NCBI GenBank assembly: GCA_009746045.1
Contig: RPFO01001179.1
Coordinates: 126,001 to 175,523 of the forward strand
Length of the DNA: 49,523 bases
From: Mesostigma viride
Lineage: Eukaryota; Streptophyta; Mesostigmatophyceae; Mesostigmatales; Mesostigmataceae
Direction: 5' to 3'
The position numbers and the translations under genes are program-made. This document shows positions 28,630 to 38,692 of this stretch, piece after piece (within the stretch, counting starts at the first letter, position 1; each line of letters begins with the position of its first letter). The notes beneath the pieces were generated by a model that worked only from the letters and a program-made list of their open reading frames with translations, was not told the origin of the DNA and did no database searches.

Positions 28630-30942
28630 ATGTCAGAGCCTACCCCTCCGGCTGAGAGCTCGCTGCCGTCCCCGCCCCCACCGGACCCTGAGCTGTATTT
28701 CGAGGCCCTTCCGGGCCGCTGGGTGTCGCGATCAAGTTACCCGGGTGGCGTGGTGCAGCCGGCCCTTCAGGCCCAACATGCGGGCTTAGTCAGGGCGGCC
28801 CTCTTCGGGGTCACGTGGTATGGTCCTTCCCCTGATGAGCCGCACCAGCTTGTCCTGCACGGGTTCGATGATGCCGGACACTGTTTGTTGGGGTGTGGTT
28901 CCAGCTGTCCCGCCTTGGGGCAGATAGATGCGGTTCTCCGGTGTTGCCGTGTGTTCTCCTACCTCTCCACTCCTGTGGGCCGTACCTGCCTACGGGAGGT
29001 GTTCCCGTGGCTTCCAGCTGAGGGTGATGCTGAGGTAGACGAGAACCCCTGCGACCTTTTACGGGCCGTAGAGTTCATGGAGATAGCTGATCAGTCGGCG
29101 GGACTAGCGGTTAGTGGTCCTACCCCTTCGGGCGCCCCAGCCGAGGTACATTATACTCCAGATTATTCTGCCTCGAGCGCTGCGTCCGCCTCCTCGGCGT
29201 CTGTTCCTCCCTCTCCGGTCCCGTCGTCCCCTCGGTCGACCCGGGATGTCGCAGTGGAGCCTACCCCTTCGGGTTTGCCTGATCCTCTTTCGGCGACGGT
29301 CTCGGCTATGCAGGCTCAGATCCAGTCTTTGACCACGGCGTTTGGGGCCTTCCTTGCGGCCCAGGCGCAGGTCCCGGCCACGCCGGCTGGATCCGCGCCC
29401 CCTACCCCTTCTGTCGCCCCGGCGACTACGGCTTCGCCCGCGCCCCCGCCTGCGCCCGCGGTCGCTGTGGTTCCGGCGGCTCCTGCGACTCCTGCTGCCT
29501 CTGCGCCTGTTACCGCTGTACCTGCGCCTACGCGGGAGTCTCCTGCCCCTGTTAGCTCGCCCTCCGTCGCTGCTTCCGAGCCTCCTCCCGCTCAGGCGCA
29601 GACGTCGCGGGGCTTCTTTGGCGATACTAGCGGGCTTCCCAGACTTTGGGAGGGTGGTCCTCCGCAGAGGATTCCGGTTCCTGACTGGGGCCTGGATGGT
29701 AGTCAATCTTATGCAGGACTGCCTGTCCCTACGGGCCCCATTTTTAACATGTGGCCTGAGGGTGCACCGGCAACGGAGACCGGCGCGCCTGCGTCGTTGG
29801 CGGGTCCGTCACGGCCCTCTCTGGCTTCGGGTCCGGCGCGACCTCCTGTTTTACCAGTGCCCCCTGCGTCGGTGTCGGCTCCTGCCCCTGCGTCAGCCCC
29901 TGCTCCGGTCCCTCCTCCTTCGGCCTCGCGGTCTTTGGCCGCGGTTGTTCGGTCCACCGGTCAGGATCCTCGCGCCACCCGCGCTGCCGATTCCCTCAGG
30001 GAGTTGTCCCAGGGTGATCGGGACAGGGCTCCTTCTGTGGTGCACGCGACGCCGGAGTCGCGTGACACGCCCATTCCGGGGTATGGTATGTCCGCACTCG
30101 CCTGCCGACAGTGTGACCTGCCGCGCGCCTCTGCTGAGCTTGCCATCTCTCCCATGTCCTATGGGTTCTCCCAGGTGTGTCGGGCGCCCCGGGATCGTGG
30201 CCTACCCATTGAGACTGATCGGCCTCCGTTCGACATGGTTATTTTAGCTGATCCGGTGTTCGAGGGTGAGATCCTGGTCCGGCGCGTCCTGTATCGCTGG
30301 GCGAGGCGCCACAACGACTTAGACACCTACGGTGGGTTTCAGTGGGCTTACCCTCCCCCTCTGGGCATTATGGCTTCGGATGCCCTTACAGTAGAGTTTC
30401 CTGCGGTGCCGGGTGCGGCGTACACTACGGTCCTCCAGCCCATCCTTGAGTGGGATGCCCGCCGCCCGGCGCCTATCCCGGGCCAGGGTCTAGACTCCCG
30501 CGGTCACCCTCCTCCTCGTGCCAGCGACTACCTAGAGACATTCGGGTCGCGACAGTGTGTTCGTCGGTGGCGCTCCCGCGAGGTTCGGCACATCCGGTTG
30601 TGGCCGTCCAACGTGGAGCCCCTGGTGGACCTGTTCTTCCCGACGGGTATGCGCCCTCGGATTCGGTACCATCGCCTCCTCCTGCGGGCCCTTTGCCTGA
30701 TCGCGGTAGAGCCTTTCCTTCGCCTCTTTGCCTGTGGCTTTCTGGACTGGGCCCGTGGCCAGGTCGTCCTCACGCAGCATAGGTATTACTGGGCCTTCCT
30801 GGGCCTCTTTCCTGACGGCGTGTGGGCCGATGTTTTCCTCACGGTAGATAGGCATGACAATGTTGAGGATGTGGCTCACTACCAGGCCTACCTGGAGGTC
30901 CTGCTGGCCTCTCGTGGCACTTACCAGACGGATGGCCACTAG
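28630..30942 (+). CDS. Gypsy 3' ORF of unknown function, 770 aa
   Basis: ATG 28630 lies 76 bp after the pol stop and six bases after a strong splice-acceptor-like tract (CCCCTCCCCTCCGCAG, ending 28624). This suggests a spliced subgenomic RNA, as used for env-like genes. The uninterrupted protein has an N-terminal domain (about 1-150, Cys-containing: LLGCGSSCPALGQIDAVLRCC), a 300-residue Pro/Ala/Ser linker, and a C-terminal domain (about 490-770) with many Trp/Tyr/Arg (VLYRWARRHNDLDTYGGFQW, HRYYWAFLGLFPDG). I see no signal peptide, no clear transmembrane helix and no known motif, so it is not an obvious envelope protein. GC content is visibly higher than in gag-pol. The long intact frame in an otherwise broken element is notable. 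Confidence 0.7.
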   Translation: MSEPTPPAESSLPSPPPPDPELYFEALPGRWVSRSSYPGGVVQPALQAQHAGLVRAALFGVTWYGPSPDEPHQLVLHGFDDAGHCLLGCGSSCPALGQIDAVLRCCRVFSYLSTPVGRTCLREVFPWLPAEGDAEVDENPCDLLRAVEFMEIADQSAGLAVSGPTPSGAPAEVHYTPDYSASSAASASSASVPPSPVPSSPRSTRDVAVEPTPSGLPDPLSATVSAMQAQIQSLTTAFGAFLAAQAQVPATPAGSAPPTPSVAPATTASPAPPPAPAVAVVPAAPATPAASAPVTAVPAPTRESPAPVSSPSVAASEPPPAQAQTSRGFFGDTSGLPRLWEGGPPQRIPVPDWGLDGSQSYAGLPVPTGPIFNMWPEGAPATETGAPASLAGPSRPSLASGPARPPVLPVPPASVSAPAPASAPAPVPPPSASRSLAAVVRSTGQDPRATRAADSLRELSQGDRDRAPSVVHATPESRDTPIPGYGMSALACRQCDLPRASAELAISPMSYGFSQVCRAPRDRGLPIETDRPPFDMVILADPVFEGEILVRRVLYRWARRHNDLDTYGGFQWAYPPPLGIMASDALTVEFPAVPGAAYTTVLQPILEWDARRPAPIPGQGLDSRGHPPPRASDYLETFGSRQCVRRWRSREVRHIRLWPSNVEPLVDLFFPTGMRPRIRYHRLLLRALCLIAVEPFLRLFACGFLDWARGQVVLTQHRYYWAFLGLFPDGVWADVFLTVDRHDNVEDVAHYQAYLEVLLASRGTYQTDGH

Positions 30943-31318
30943 ATAGAGGGCCTTAGGCCCGACCTGAGGGTGTTGTCCCTCCGGTATGTAGAGTCGCCCT
31001 CATATTCTGGCCAGTTGGTTGGCTGTTCTTGGTCCTTAGCGCTGATGTGTTTACTCTGTGTGTCCTGCCCAGTGCCGTCCCCCCCGGCCAGGACTCCGTT
31101 CCAGGCAGTTAGGGGAACCTACCACCAGGCTTGGTGCTGGCTAACCCTACACCACCCGGCGTGGTGGTGGAGACCGTGTGAACTATTGGTGCTTTGTATC
31201 TGGGATGGTCTATCGATTGTGTTGGTATGTGCTGGGTGCGTTAGGATTATTTTCCTACCCCTTTGGTTCCCTCCTCTCTGCGTAGGGAGAGGGCTCCCTA
31301 CCTTTTGTGGGGGGGAGG
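30943..31318 (+). other. Gypsy 3' untranslated region with polypurine tract
   Basis: 376 bp without a convincing ORF. It contains a GC-rich inverted repeat (CACCACCCGG...) near 31130-31180. GTGGGGGGGAGG (31307-31318) directly abuts the right LTR and is the expected plus-strand primer. Confidence 0.8.
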
Positions 31319-31889
31319 TGTTACGTCGCGTAACAATTCGTTGTAGTTACGGACGTAAATTAGGTCCTTGGCCTCGGTTGTTCCTAGGTTACGTGCAGTT
31401 CTAGTTTGGACATGATTGTCCCCGTAACAGTACTGTGGTATAGTGGGTGCCTTTGGGCGCCGCGCCGCGTACTATATTAGTGGTCCTTATCCTTTTGTAG
31501 AATGTAGTGGACAGGCGTGCATCTGTGCACCTGCTTGTGTTTCTGTGTTTCTGCAGGCGAGGGCCAGGTCGGCCCGAGCCTGTTGGACCGTTGGTGACCA
31601 TTTATGCACGTTCCACTCCTTGTGTGGTCACCCGGCGTGTGTTAAATGAATTAGCACATATTAGCTTGGGTCACGGCAGTTTAGTTGTGTTTCCTTCCTC
31701 TTTTCCTGGAGTAAACGGGTTTGATTAAATGGTCTATGGCATATTACAGTAGTACATATGTAAATGCATTGAGATCTGGTTCGTCTCGGTCGTCTTTCGC
31801 TAGGGGTGTATATAGAAGCAGCCTCACTAGTTTAGGTAGTATCAGGACAGGTAGAGGTAGAGGTGGCGGCCGAGGCTTGCGGCGTAACA
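31319..31889 (+). repeat. Right LTR of gypsy element
   Basis: 571 bp, TGTTACG...CGTAACA. By eye it is identical to the left LTR except for the missing TTAA. Confidence 0.95.
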
Positions 31890-31894
31890 CTAGA
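31890..31894. other. Target-site duplication CTAGA, right (gypsy)
   Basis: Pairs with 5560-5564. Confidence 0.9.
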
Positions 31895-34600
31895 TAGCTT
31901 ATACCATGCATTCCATCCCATGTTCCCCTCCCACTGAGGACTTATGCTCACGTGACACAGTCACGTGTCTATTAATTAATAAATTAATCGTTGCCTATGC
32001 ATCTTGTGTGCAGGCAGAAGGCCATGCAAGGCGAGGTGGGCGTGGACGAGGCTCATACAAGATGAAGATGACGCGGTCGATGACGTAGGGGAGACTTTGT
32101 TCCATTCTAGTCGGCGTTTAGCAAGACACCGAGCGTTAAAACTAGGGAGGGTACAAAGCGCCACAAGACCAAGTTTTCTGGCATGTTTGGGTACCCCTGA
32201 AATCGAAAAATTAAGATGGGTTCGACATTTTGTATGAACATTGTATTGACGAAGAAGATAAAGGAAAAAGTAGGAGATACATCGAGTATGTTCCATGAAT
32301 CTCACACATTGTGTCTCAATGCGTACAACTTACGTATACTGGTTCGACCATCATGCAAGGATGAGTCGCGAGCCAAACCTTATTAGGACGCTATCACATA
32401 TGATGAAGACTGGGCACTTGTCTGCATGGTTGGCAAACCAAACTCCTGCATGGTTGGCAGGAGAGTGTACTATGGAACGGGTCTGGACTATCCCCGTGCG
32501 CAATCTGCTTTTGAGATCATGGTAGCGCATAAGTTGGGTGACCACTCACTGCATGTGATTGCACGTGCCATAGAGCCAGCGCTGTTATGCGGTCATGGAC
32601 GCCATCCTGGATGAGGTGCGTCGGCCTCGCAACAATTACTTGGATGATGACTCCCTCATTGAGAAAGTGGTACACGACCGCAATAACAAGGAGCAGCAGC
32701 AACGCCCTATTCGGGTGGACAGCGATAGCGAGTCTCATGAGTCTGAACTGGAGCAGAAAACCCAGCACATGTGCATGCAGGAATGTGTCCCATGGGATTA
32801 TGTGATTTCATGAGGTCCATGTGAAAACAGATATGCATGTCTAGATATGGTGAGTTTTGATGAGACATACGGCTTCAGCATGAAAGCTTTACCCGGGTGA
32901 CTCAAAATGGCTGTGTAACTTATTTTTTAATGAAAAACCACTGCATGTTAATGACTTGTTTGCAAGGTCAATATTGAAGGCGAAAGCGTGGCCGGGTCGC
33001 CCGCGCAGTCGCAGCAAGCGAACTGTGTCGCTGAAGGCAAATGAAGCGCTGATTGCGAGCGGCTGCGAGTGCTGAAGTGATCGGGTAGCTGCGAATGTCG
33101 CCAGCGATCTGGAGAGAGCACGAGTACAGGGTCAGCTCACTTCCTTAGTGATTTCGGCACCTCAATTAGTGACAACTTTCGGTTCATTAGTACGGTTTAC
33201 CCGAGAAATCTGGTCGGATACTGATTAGTGACAATTCGTACCCGACCAAATCCGATCCAAAAGCACTAACGACGCGAATAATTAGTACATGCATCTCACT
33301 TCATTAGTATGATGGCGAGGTCGTCAGCTCGTGGAGCTATGGAGACGGCATTTCCCATTCTTGCTGCGAAAACAATCGTTTCAGAAAGAAATCTGTGAAA
33401 AATCTCGTGCTTATGTGTATATTTGCTACATTTCTCAGTCTGCAGCGCTCCACGCTGAGGTTGGAGTCATGCATATAGCGACCGATTGCGATGATCAAAG
33501 AATGAAAAACTGGGCTATCCGGAATCGTGTGAATCGTGTGCCTACAGCTGCCTACGTGACGCGATCACTTCAAAAAGGCGTCAAATGCGGGAGACATCCA
33601 TGGGCTCCATCGTACCGCATTTTTGGGGCGGACCGAGGTAGCTGCCGGTGGGAATGCCGTGAGAATACTGCGGAAACGTGCGTAAGTGAAAACTGGATAC
33701 TGCTTGACCTCCGGAGCATCTGGTGAGCCGCAGTTCTGGTTTAGGGTGATAGGGTGGTAGAAAATGGAGGTCTAGTCAGGGTTTGTTATTGTTTGTTGCG
33801 TTTCTTGCTGGAATTTTATTTTCCGGTGCTGTCGGTGGCCGCTGAAGAAGTTCTTTGCGGGACCTAGGATGTGTGCTGTCCTTCCGTCTGGCACCGCTGC
33901 CGTGGATTCGACGGCCGCAAACACCTGCATTGATAAATTGCCGCACCTGACTGCGTCAATGTTATGGATGCTCAGGGTATTATTGTCGCGCCTTGAGTGT
34001 CATGTTGTCCATACGTCTTGCATATGGCATTCATCTATGTAACCTTTTGCCTCTTGCTGTTGGTTGCTTTGCTTTTATGCGCTTTATTTCATTTCCTTGG
34101 TGGGATTAGCCTGTGGAAGGCGGCCTCCCTCCTGCATCCTGTGTCGGCAGACATACTGACAGGCAGGATGAAGTGCAGGCAGAGGGGCAGGCGAACAGCC
34201 GTTTATATTTGCACACATGCTTGCCGCTGGTACGCTAGTTTGCGTGTATCTTTGCATGGTCATGTTTTGGCAGGCCTGGACAGATATGTTCAAATATGGT
34301 CGCATGCGTGCATGCACCCATGCATGAATGGGTTTACGCATGTTGCAAGCCACATAGGTAGGCACGTGGGAACGCTCGCAAGCTGACTCGACACTACCAG
34401 GGGTAGGTTCAGGCTGGTCTGGACCTGGAAGACAGGGTGGTCCCACGCGGAATGGGGTAGATTTTTGCAAGAAAAAAACGCTAGTTTCAATCGTCCGAAA
34501 ACCGGACATTGCGCCGAAATTCTTGCCGAATTTTTTGCAGCCGAGCGAATTTTCCGCCGGCCGGACTTTGCGCCAGTTTTATTTAACTTGACCTTTTCCT
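31895..34600. other. Gene-poor spacer
   Basis: No reliable gene. Short ORFs at 32595-32813 (72 aa, acidic, LDDDSLIEKVVHDRNNK) and 33331-33726 (131 aa) have no recognisable domain. A cluster of ATTAGTGACAA and CATTAGTA motifs at about 33140-33310, with an inverted CACTAAC, may be the remains of a small inverted-repeat element. The first ~40 bp continue the dispersed repeat seen left of the gypsy element. Confidence 0.5.
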
Positions 34601-34893
34601 GCTGTCGCGTGCACTTTGTCCCATGCCTCAGGGACTGAAATTTTCGTAGCGGAAACGTTTTGGCCGTCACTTCCTTTTGCGCCAAGTGTTGGACTAGAAA
34701 ATTCGTAACAGAAACTTTTTGGCAGTTGGCGTCACTTCCTTTCGTTCGACTGAAAATTCTCTGAAATTCGCTGAATTCGTACCGTAGCCTAATTTTTAAT
34801 ACCTCGAAGTGACGGGGCACTTAAAAATTTGCCCACAAGTACACTTGGCAGCGTGCTCACTGGGAAAAATTGTACAGCCGCTCGGCGGGCCAC
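34600..34893. repeat. Diverged relative of the MITE-like element at 4494-5266
   Basis: 34633-34740 holds two degenerate copies of the ~64-bp unit (GTAACAGAAACTTTTTGGCAG). 34749-34893 matches 5109-5259 almost base for base (GAATTCGTACCGTAGCCTAA, CCTCGAAGTGACGGGGCAC, CCCACAAGTACACTTGGCAG) and stops at the same terminus GGCCACTT. Confidence 0.85.
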
Positions 34894-35591
34894 TTCAAAA
34901 TTCGTGCGTGGCCTGCACTAATACCATTCGTCTCCATGGCCTGCTAGCAGCTTTTTATTATCAATTCAGGGAATCAACAAACTCTAAAAAAAGTTTGATG
35001 GAATCGACAATGTATATATATATTTGCATGTACTAATTGACAAGGCAATGTGCCTAGAAAAAGGTGCGGGGACAACCTGATGACGGAAATTGTCGAAGTC
35101 TTTCGGACTACTACCGTTCCTGCTATCGCGTGCACTTCAGTTCGTCCGTTGCCTATACCATTTACATAACTTAAATAATAAAATAAAGGTCGCGCTGCAA
35201 AAAGAGGCTTCACAACAACCATCACCAACAATACTAGGATCAGAATACTAGGAAGAAACCTGATGGCTCTATCTTGACCGCATAGAATAGTAATTCCCTC
35301 AATTCAACAAAAAACGACTCACCTTCACTCACCCTCGTTCCGGGCCACCTCTTGCTCCTTCATCTCGTGCGTGAACCACCGCAAACATTGACTAGGTGTG
35401 CTTTGAAAGAAACCGAGCATACATGTCAAAGTGTAGAAAATACATGTCAAAGTGCGCCCCTTCGAACAACAGCAGCAAAATTATAACCCCTGTTGCCGCG
35501 GCCCATCCCGTCACATGTGACTTCAAGACGTCCCTCATTTGCGACGAGTATTGCAAAGTAGTGTCGTAATCCATCGATGTGTCTGTAATCT
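34894..35591. other. Spacer
   Basis: AT-rich sequence with no supported gene, RNA or repeat. Confidence 0.5.
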
Positions 35592-35795
35592 GGGGGCCAA
35601 TTGTTCGCAAGGATAGGTGGCAATTAGTAATGAAGGAGACCACCCCCAAGCCAGTGGGGGCTCCGCGTGTGACAACCCCAAGCCGGTGGGAGGCATTCAC
35701 AGTACCCCAGATTCGGGCCGTGGTGCCCACATACCCCTGTAACTAGGACTTCGATAATAAGCGCCATCCATCCCATCACACTCGACTGTAGGCTG
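35592..35795. repeat. Paralogous copy of the gypsy insertion site
   Basis: AAGGATAGGTGGCAATTAGT...GAAGGAGACCACCCCCAAGC...CCCCTGTAACTAGGAC (to about 35750) matches 5427-5559. It then continues TTCGATAATAAGCGCCATCCATCCCATC, which resembles the sequence right of the gypsy element (31890-31930, CTAGATAGC...CATTCCATCCCATG). So this copy lacks the retrotransposon. Confidence 0.65.
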
Positions 35796-36469
35796 AGTCG
35801 GCTTATCAAGGAGACAACCAGCGCAGGTATATATTTCCGAATTCAACTCCAATTGGAATACTTGCACAAAGCGAAACGAAAATAATTGCAATTGAGGACT
35901 CTCTGCAGCTAGACCCTCGCCCACTTGCTCAACATCGATTCTACCATATGGTGTGTGCAACTTCACAACTCCCCGTTCTCAACATGCGTGCCTCAACCCC
36001 CCCTTCCGTTGGGTTATTCCAAACAAACAAAGAATTATTAAGTTGCGCAGCAAGTTCAAGAGTTGTTCGTTAACAAAAAAAACAAGCTACTAATTATTTA
36101 TTTGCACGGGCACAGTAGCACTCGCAGCTAATAAAACGCTATCGTCTAATTCCGAAGGGCCTTTCGGCTAAATCAAAATTAACGATGCGGGCAGTGTGGC
36201 CGGAGCTGGAGACCTAACGGACATGACAGACCCCTAATGCGTCTGAGGGGACGCACGAGGAGGCAAGGCTGGAAAGTCCTCTGGAACCTTCCCCACCTAA
36301 TCCGGAGATCCCGGGGGGCTCACTGTTTGCGGTGAAACATTGGTGGCCTTGGCCTTTGAAGAATAGGACGCATCGTTCCAAGACATCTGCAGCAAATGAT
36401 ACAAAGCCATGGAGCAATTTCGAAAGTATCCGACGAATCATGTAGACCTGAGAAACAATTTTTTCGCAA
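35796..36469. other. Spacer
   Basis: No supported gene or RNA. The right part grades into the palindromic satellite. Confidence 0.5.
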
Positions 36470-37115
36470 CCTCCAAGTTGGGAGGGGTCTCGCTGCAGCT
36501 AGACCCTTCCGTGAACGCAAAAAATAAACAGCGAATAACTGGGAGGTCTTCCTGCAGCTAGACCCCTCAAATCATACAAAGATGAAACATTGAAGTTGGG
36601 AGGGGTCTAGTAGCTGCAGCTAGACCCTTACAGGAATGCGAAAAAACAACCAATAATTGGGAGGGTCTACCTGCAGCTATACCCTTACATGCAATAAAAA
36701 AGGATGAAACCTTGGAAGTTGGGGGGGGTCTAGCTGCAGCTAGACCCTTACAGGAATGCGAAAAAACAACCAATAATTGGGAGGGTCTACCTGCAGCTAT
36801 ACCCTTACATGCAATCAAAAAGGATGAAACCTTGGAAGTTGGGAGGGGTCTAGCTGCAGCTAGACCCTTACAGGAATGCGAAAAAACAACCAATAATTGG
36901 GAGGGTCTACCTGCAGCTATACCCTTACATGCAATAAAAAAGGATGAAACCTTGGAAGTTTGAAGGGGTCTAGCTGCAGCTAGACCCTTACAGGAATGCG
37001 AAAAAACAACCAATAATTGGGAGGGTCTACCTGCAGCTATACCCTTACAAGCAATCAAAAAGGATGAAACCTTGGAAGTTGGGAGGGGTCTCTCTGCAGG
37101 TAGACCCTTCAACGA
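36470..37115. repeat. 120-bp dimeric satellite built on CTGCAG palindromes
   Basis: At least five units, spaced exactly 120 bp over 36721-37081. Each unit is two ~60-bp half-units, one centred on the palindrome GGTCTAGCTGCAGCTAGACC and the other on GGTCTACCTGCAGCTATACC. The half-units end in different spacers (AAAAAACAACCAATAATT versus AAAAAGGATGAAACCTTGG). Outer units at 36470-36600 and 37081-37115 are more diverged. Confidence 0.92.
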
Positions 37116-37454
37116 AGGCGAGAATTCTATCACAAATTCATGGGAGCAGATCTGAAGAAAGACCTAATCCAATCATGTGAGGACTGGCATGGGTGTGTCA
37201 TGTAATCTATGTTCAGATTACTTGCCCACGCTCCTTGCTATGATATGCTCACATGGGTCTTATTGCACCCACAGTTTGCCGGATCGTTAGCCTGTCCTTT
37301 TAGCTAGCCGCGCCCGATTGCAGCTGTGGCATGCCTTTGGCATGAAGGAGACTGGGGGTCTCTGCCCTTTCTCCTGTAGTGCACACACAGGGATTAAAAG
37401 CACTTCGGTGCTCCGTGACTCCCCAACGGGAGCACGAGTTTAATTAATTAATTA
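37116..37454. other. Spacer
   Basis: No gene. A short hairpin AGCACTTCGGTGCT lies near 37398, and TTAATTAATTAATTAATT (37440-37456) borders the minisatellite. Confidence 0.5.
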
Positions 37455-38692
37455 ATGGGTGTGTCGCATGCGTGCGTGGGTGTGGTGGATGCGTGCGTGT
37501 GGTGGGTGGCTGCCATGGCGTGCGTGGGTGTGGTGGATGCGTGGCATGCGTGCGTGGGTGCGGTGGATGGCTGGCATGCGTGCGCGGGTGGGCTAGCATG
37601 CGTGCGTGAGTGTGGTGGTGGGCTGGCATGCGTGCGTGGATGTGGTGGGTGCCTGGCATGTGTGCGTGGGTGTGGTGGGTGCCTGGCATGCGTGCCTGGT
37701 TGTGGTGGGTGGCTGGCATGCGTGCGTGAATGTGGTGGTGGGCTAGCATGCGTGCGTGGGTGTGGTGGTGGGCTGGCATGCGTGCGTGGGTGTGGTGGAT
37801 GGCTGGCATGCGTGCGTGGGTGTGGTGGATGGGTGGCATGCGTGCATGGGTGCGGTGGATGGCTGGCATGCGTGCGCGGGTGCGCTAGCATGCGTGCGTG
37901 AGTGTGGTGGTGGGCTGGCATGCGTGCGTGGATGTGGTGGGTGCCTGGCATGTGTGCGTGGGTGTGGTGGGTGCCTGGCATGCGTGCCTGGTTGTGGTGG
38001 GTGGCTGGCATGCGTGCGTGAATGTGGTGGTGGGCTAGCATGCGTGCGTGGGTGTGGTGGTGGGCTGGCATGCCTGCGTGGGTGTGGTGGATGGCTGGCA
38101 TGCGTGCGTGGGTGTGGTGGATGGGTGGCATGCGTGCATGGGTGTGGTGGGTGGCTAGCATGCGTGCGTGGGTGGCTGGCATGCATGCGTGGATGTGGTG
38201 TTGGGCTGGCATGCGTGCGTGGGTGTGGTGGCTGGCTGGTATGCGCGCGTGGGTGTGGTGGATGGCTGGCATGCGTGCATGGGTGTAATGGATGGCTGGC
38301 ATGCGTGTGTGGGTGTGGTGGTGGGCTGGCATGCATGCGTGAGTGTGGTGGTGGGCTAGCATGCGTGCGTGCGTGTGGTGGGTGGCTGGCATGCATGCGT
38401 GGGTGTGGTGGATGCGTGGCATGCATGTGTGGGTGTGGTGGTGAGCTAGCATGCGTGCGTGGGTGTGGTGGGTGGCTGGCATGCGTGCGTGGGTGTGGTG
38501 GGTGGCTGGCATGCGTGCGTGGGTGTGGTGGGTGGCTGGCATGCGTGCGTGGATGTGGTGGGTGGCTGGCATGCGTGCGTGGGTGTGGTGGGTGGCTGGC
38601 ATGCGTGCGTGGGTGTGGTGGATGGCTGGCATGCGTGCGTGGGTGTGGTGGATGGGTGGCATGCGTGCCTGGGTGTGTTGGGGGGGCTGGCG
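37455..38692. repeat. ~30-bp minisatellite, about 41 copies, with a 292-bp duplication
   Basis: The unit is close to TGGCATGCGTGCGTGGGTGT plus GGTGG(G/A)TGGC. Variants (TGAATGTGG, TGCCTGGTTG, GCGCGGG) occur in the same order at 37561-37850 and 37853-38143, showing a block duplication of about 292 bp. The last nine copies (38450-38690) are nearly uniform. The strand is strongly G/T-skewed. All frames on both strands are open, giving spurious His/Thr/Ala or Trp/Cys/Val ORFs. Confidence 0.95.

Larger units (their letters stand above)
5565..31889 (+). mobile_element. Ty3/gypsy chromovirus, 26.3 kb, carrying three internal insertions
   Basis: The element is delimited by near-identical LTRs (575 and 571 bp), TG...CA ends with a 7-bp inverted terminus (TGTTACG/CGTAACA) and a CTAGA duplication. 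Its own parts are a putative primer site (6141), leader, hybrid-binding ORF (11932), gag (12416), protease (14131 resuming at 22905), RT-RNase H, integrase, chromodomain (about 28265), a 3' ORF (28630) and a polypurine tract (31307). Protease-RT-RNase H-integrase order with a C-terminal chromodomain identifies the chromovirus branch of Ty3/gypsy. Removing the three insertions (about 5.3, 8.5 and 1.8 kb) leaves about 10.8 kb, long for a chromovirus because of the extra 5' and 3' ORFs. Confidence 0.93.

Noticed and set aside
29104-30247. Arg-rich ORFs on both strands within the 3' ORF
   Set aside because: They are GC-rich shadows of the Pro/Ala/Ser linker. The 28630-30942 frame has the sensible composition at both ends.
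28630-30942. Envelope glycoprotein interpretation of the 3' ORF
   Set aside because: No signal peptide, membrane anchor, furin-like site or Cys-rich ectodomain pattern is visible. Position alone is not enough.
32004-32813. Remnant transposase or host gene
   Set aside because: Short ORFs in several frames with acidic stretches (LDDDSLIEKVV), but no catalytic or DNA-binding motif I could defend.
33331-33726. 131-aa ORF as a host gene
   Set aside because: No recognisable domain, unremarkable start, and length within chance expectation for this much DNA.
36470-38692. Possible CRISPR arrays in the regular repeats
   Set aside because: The repeats are contiguous satellites without unique spacers and no cas-like gene is present. 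The setting is eukaryotic.
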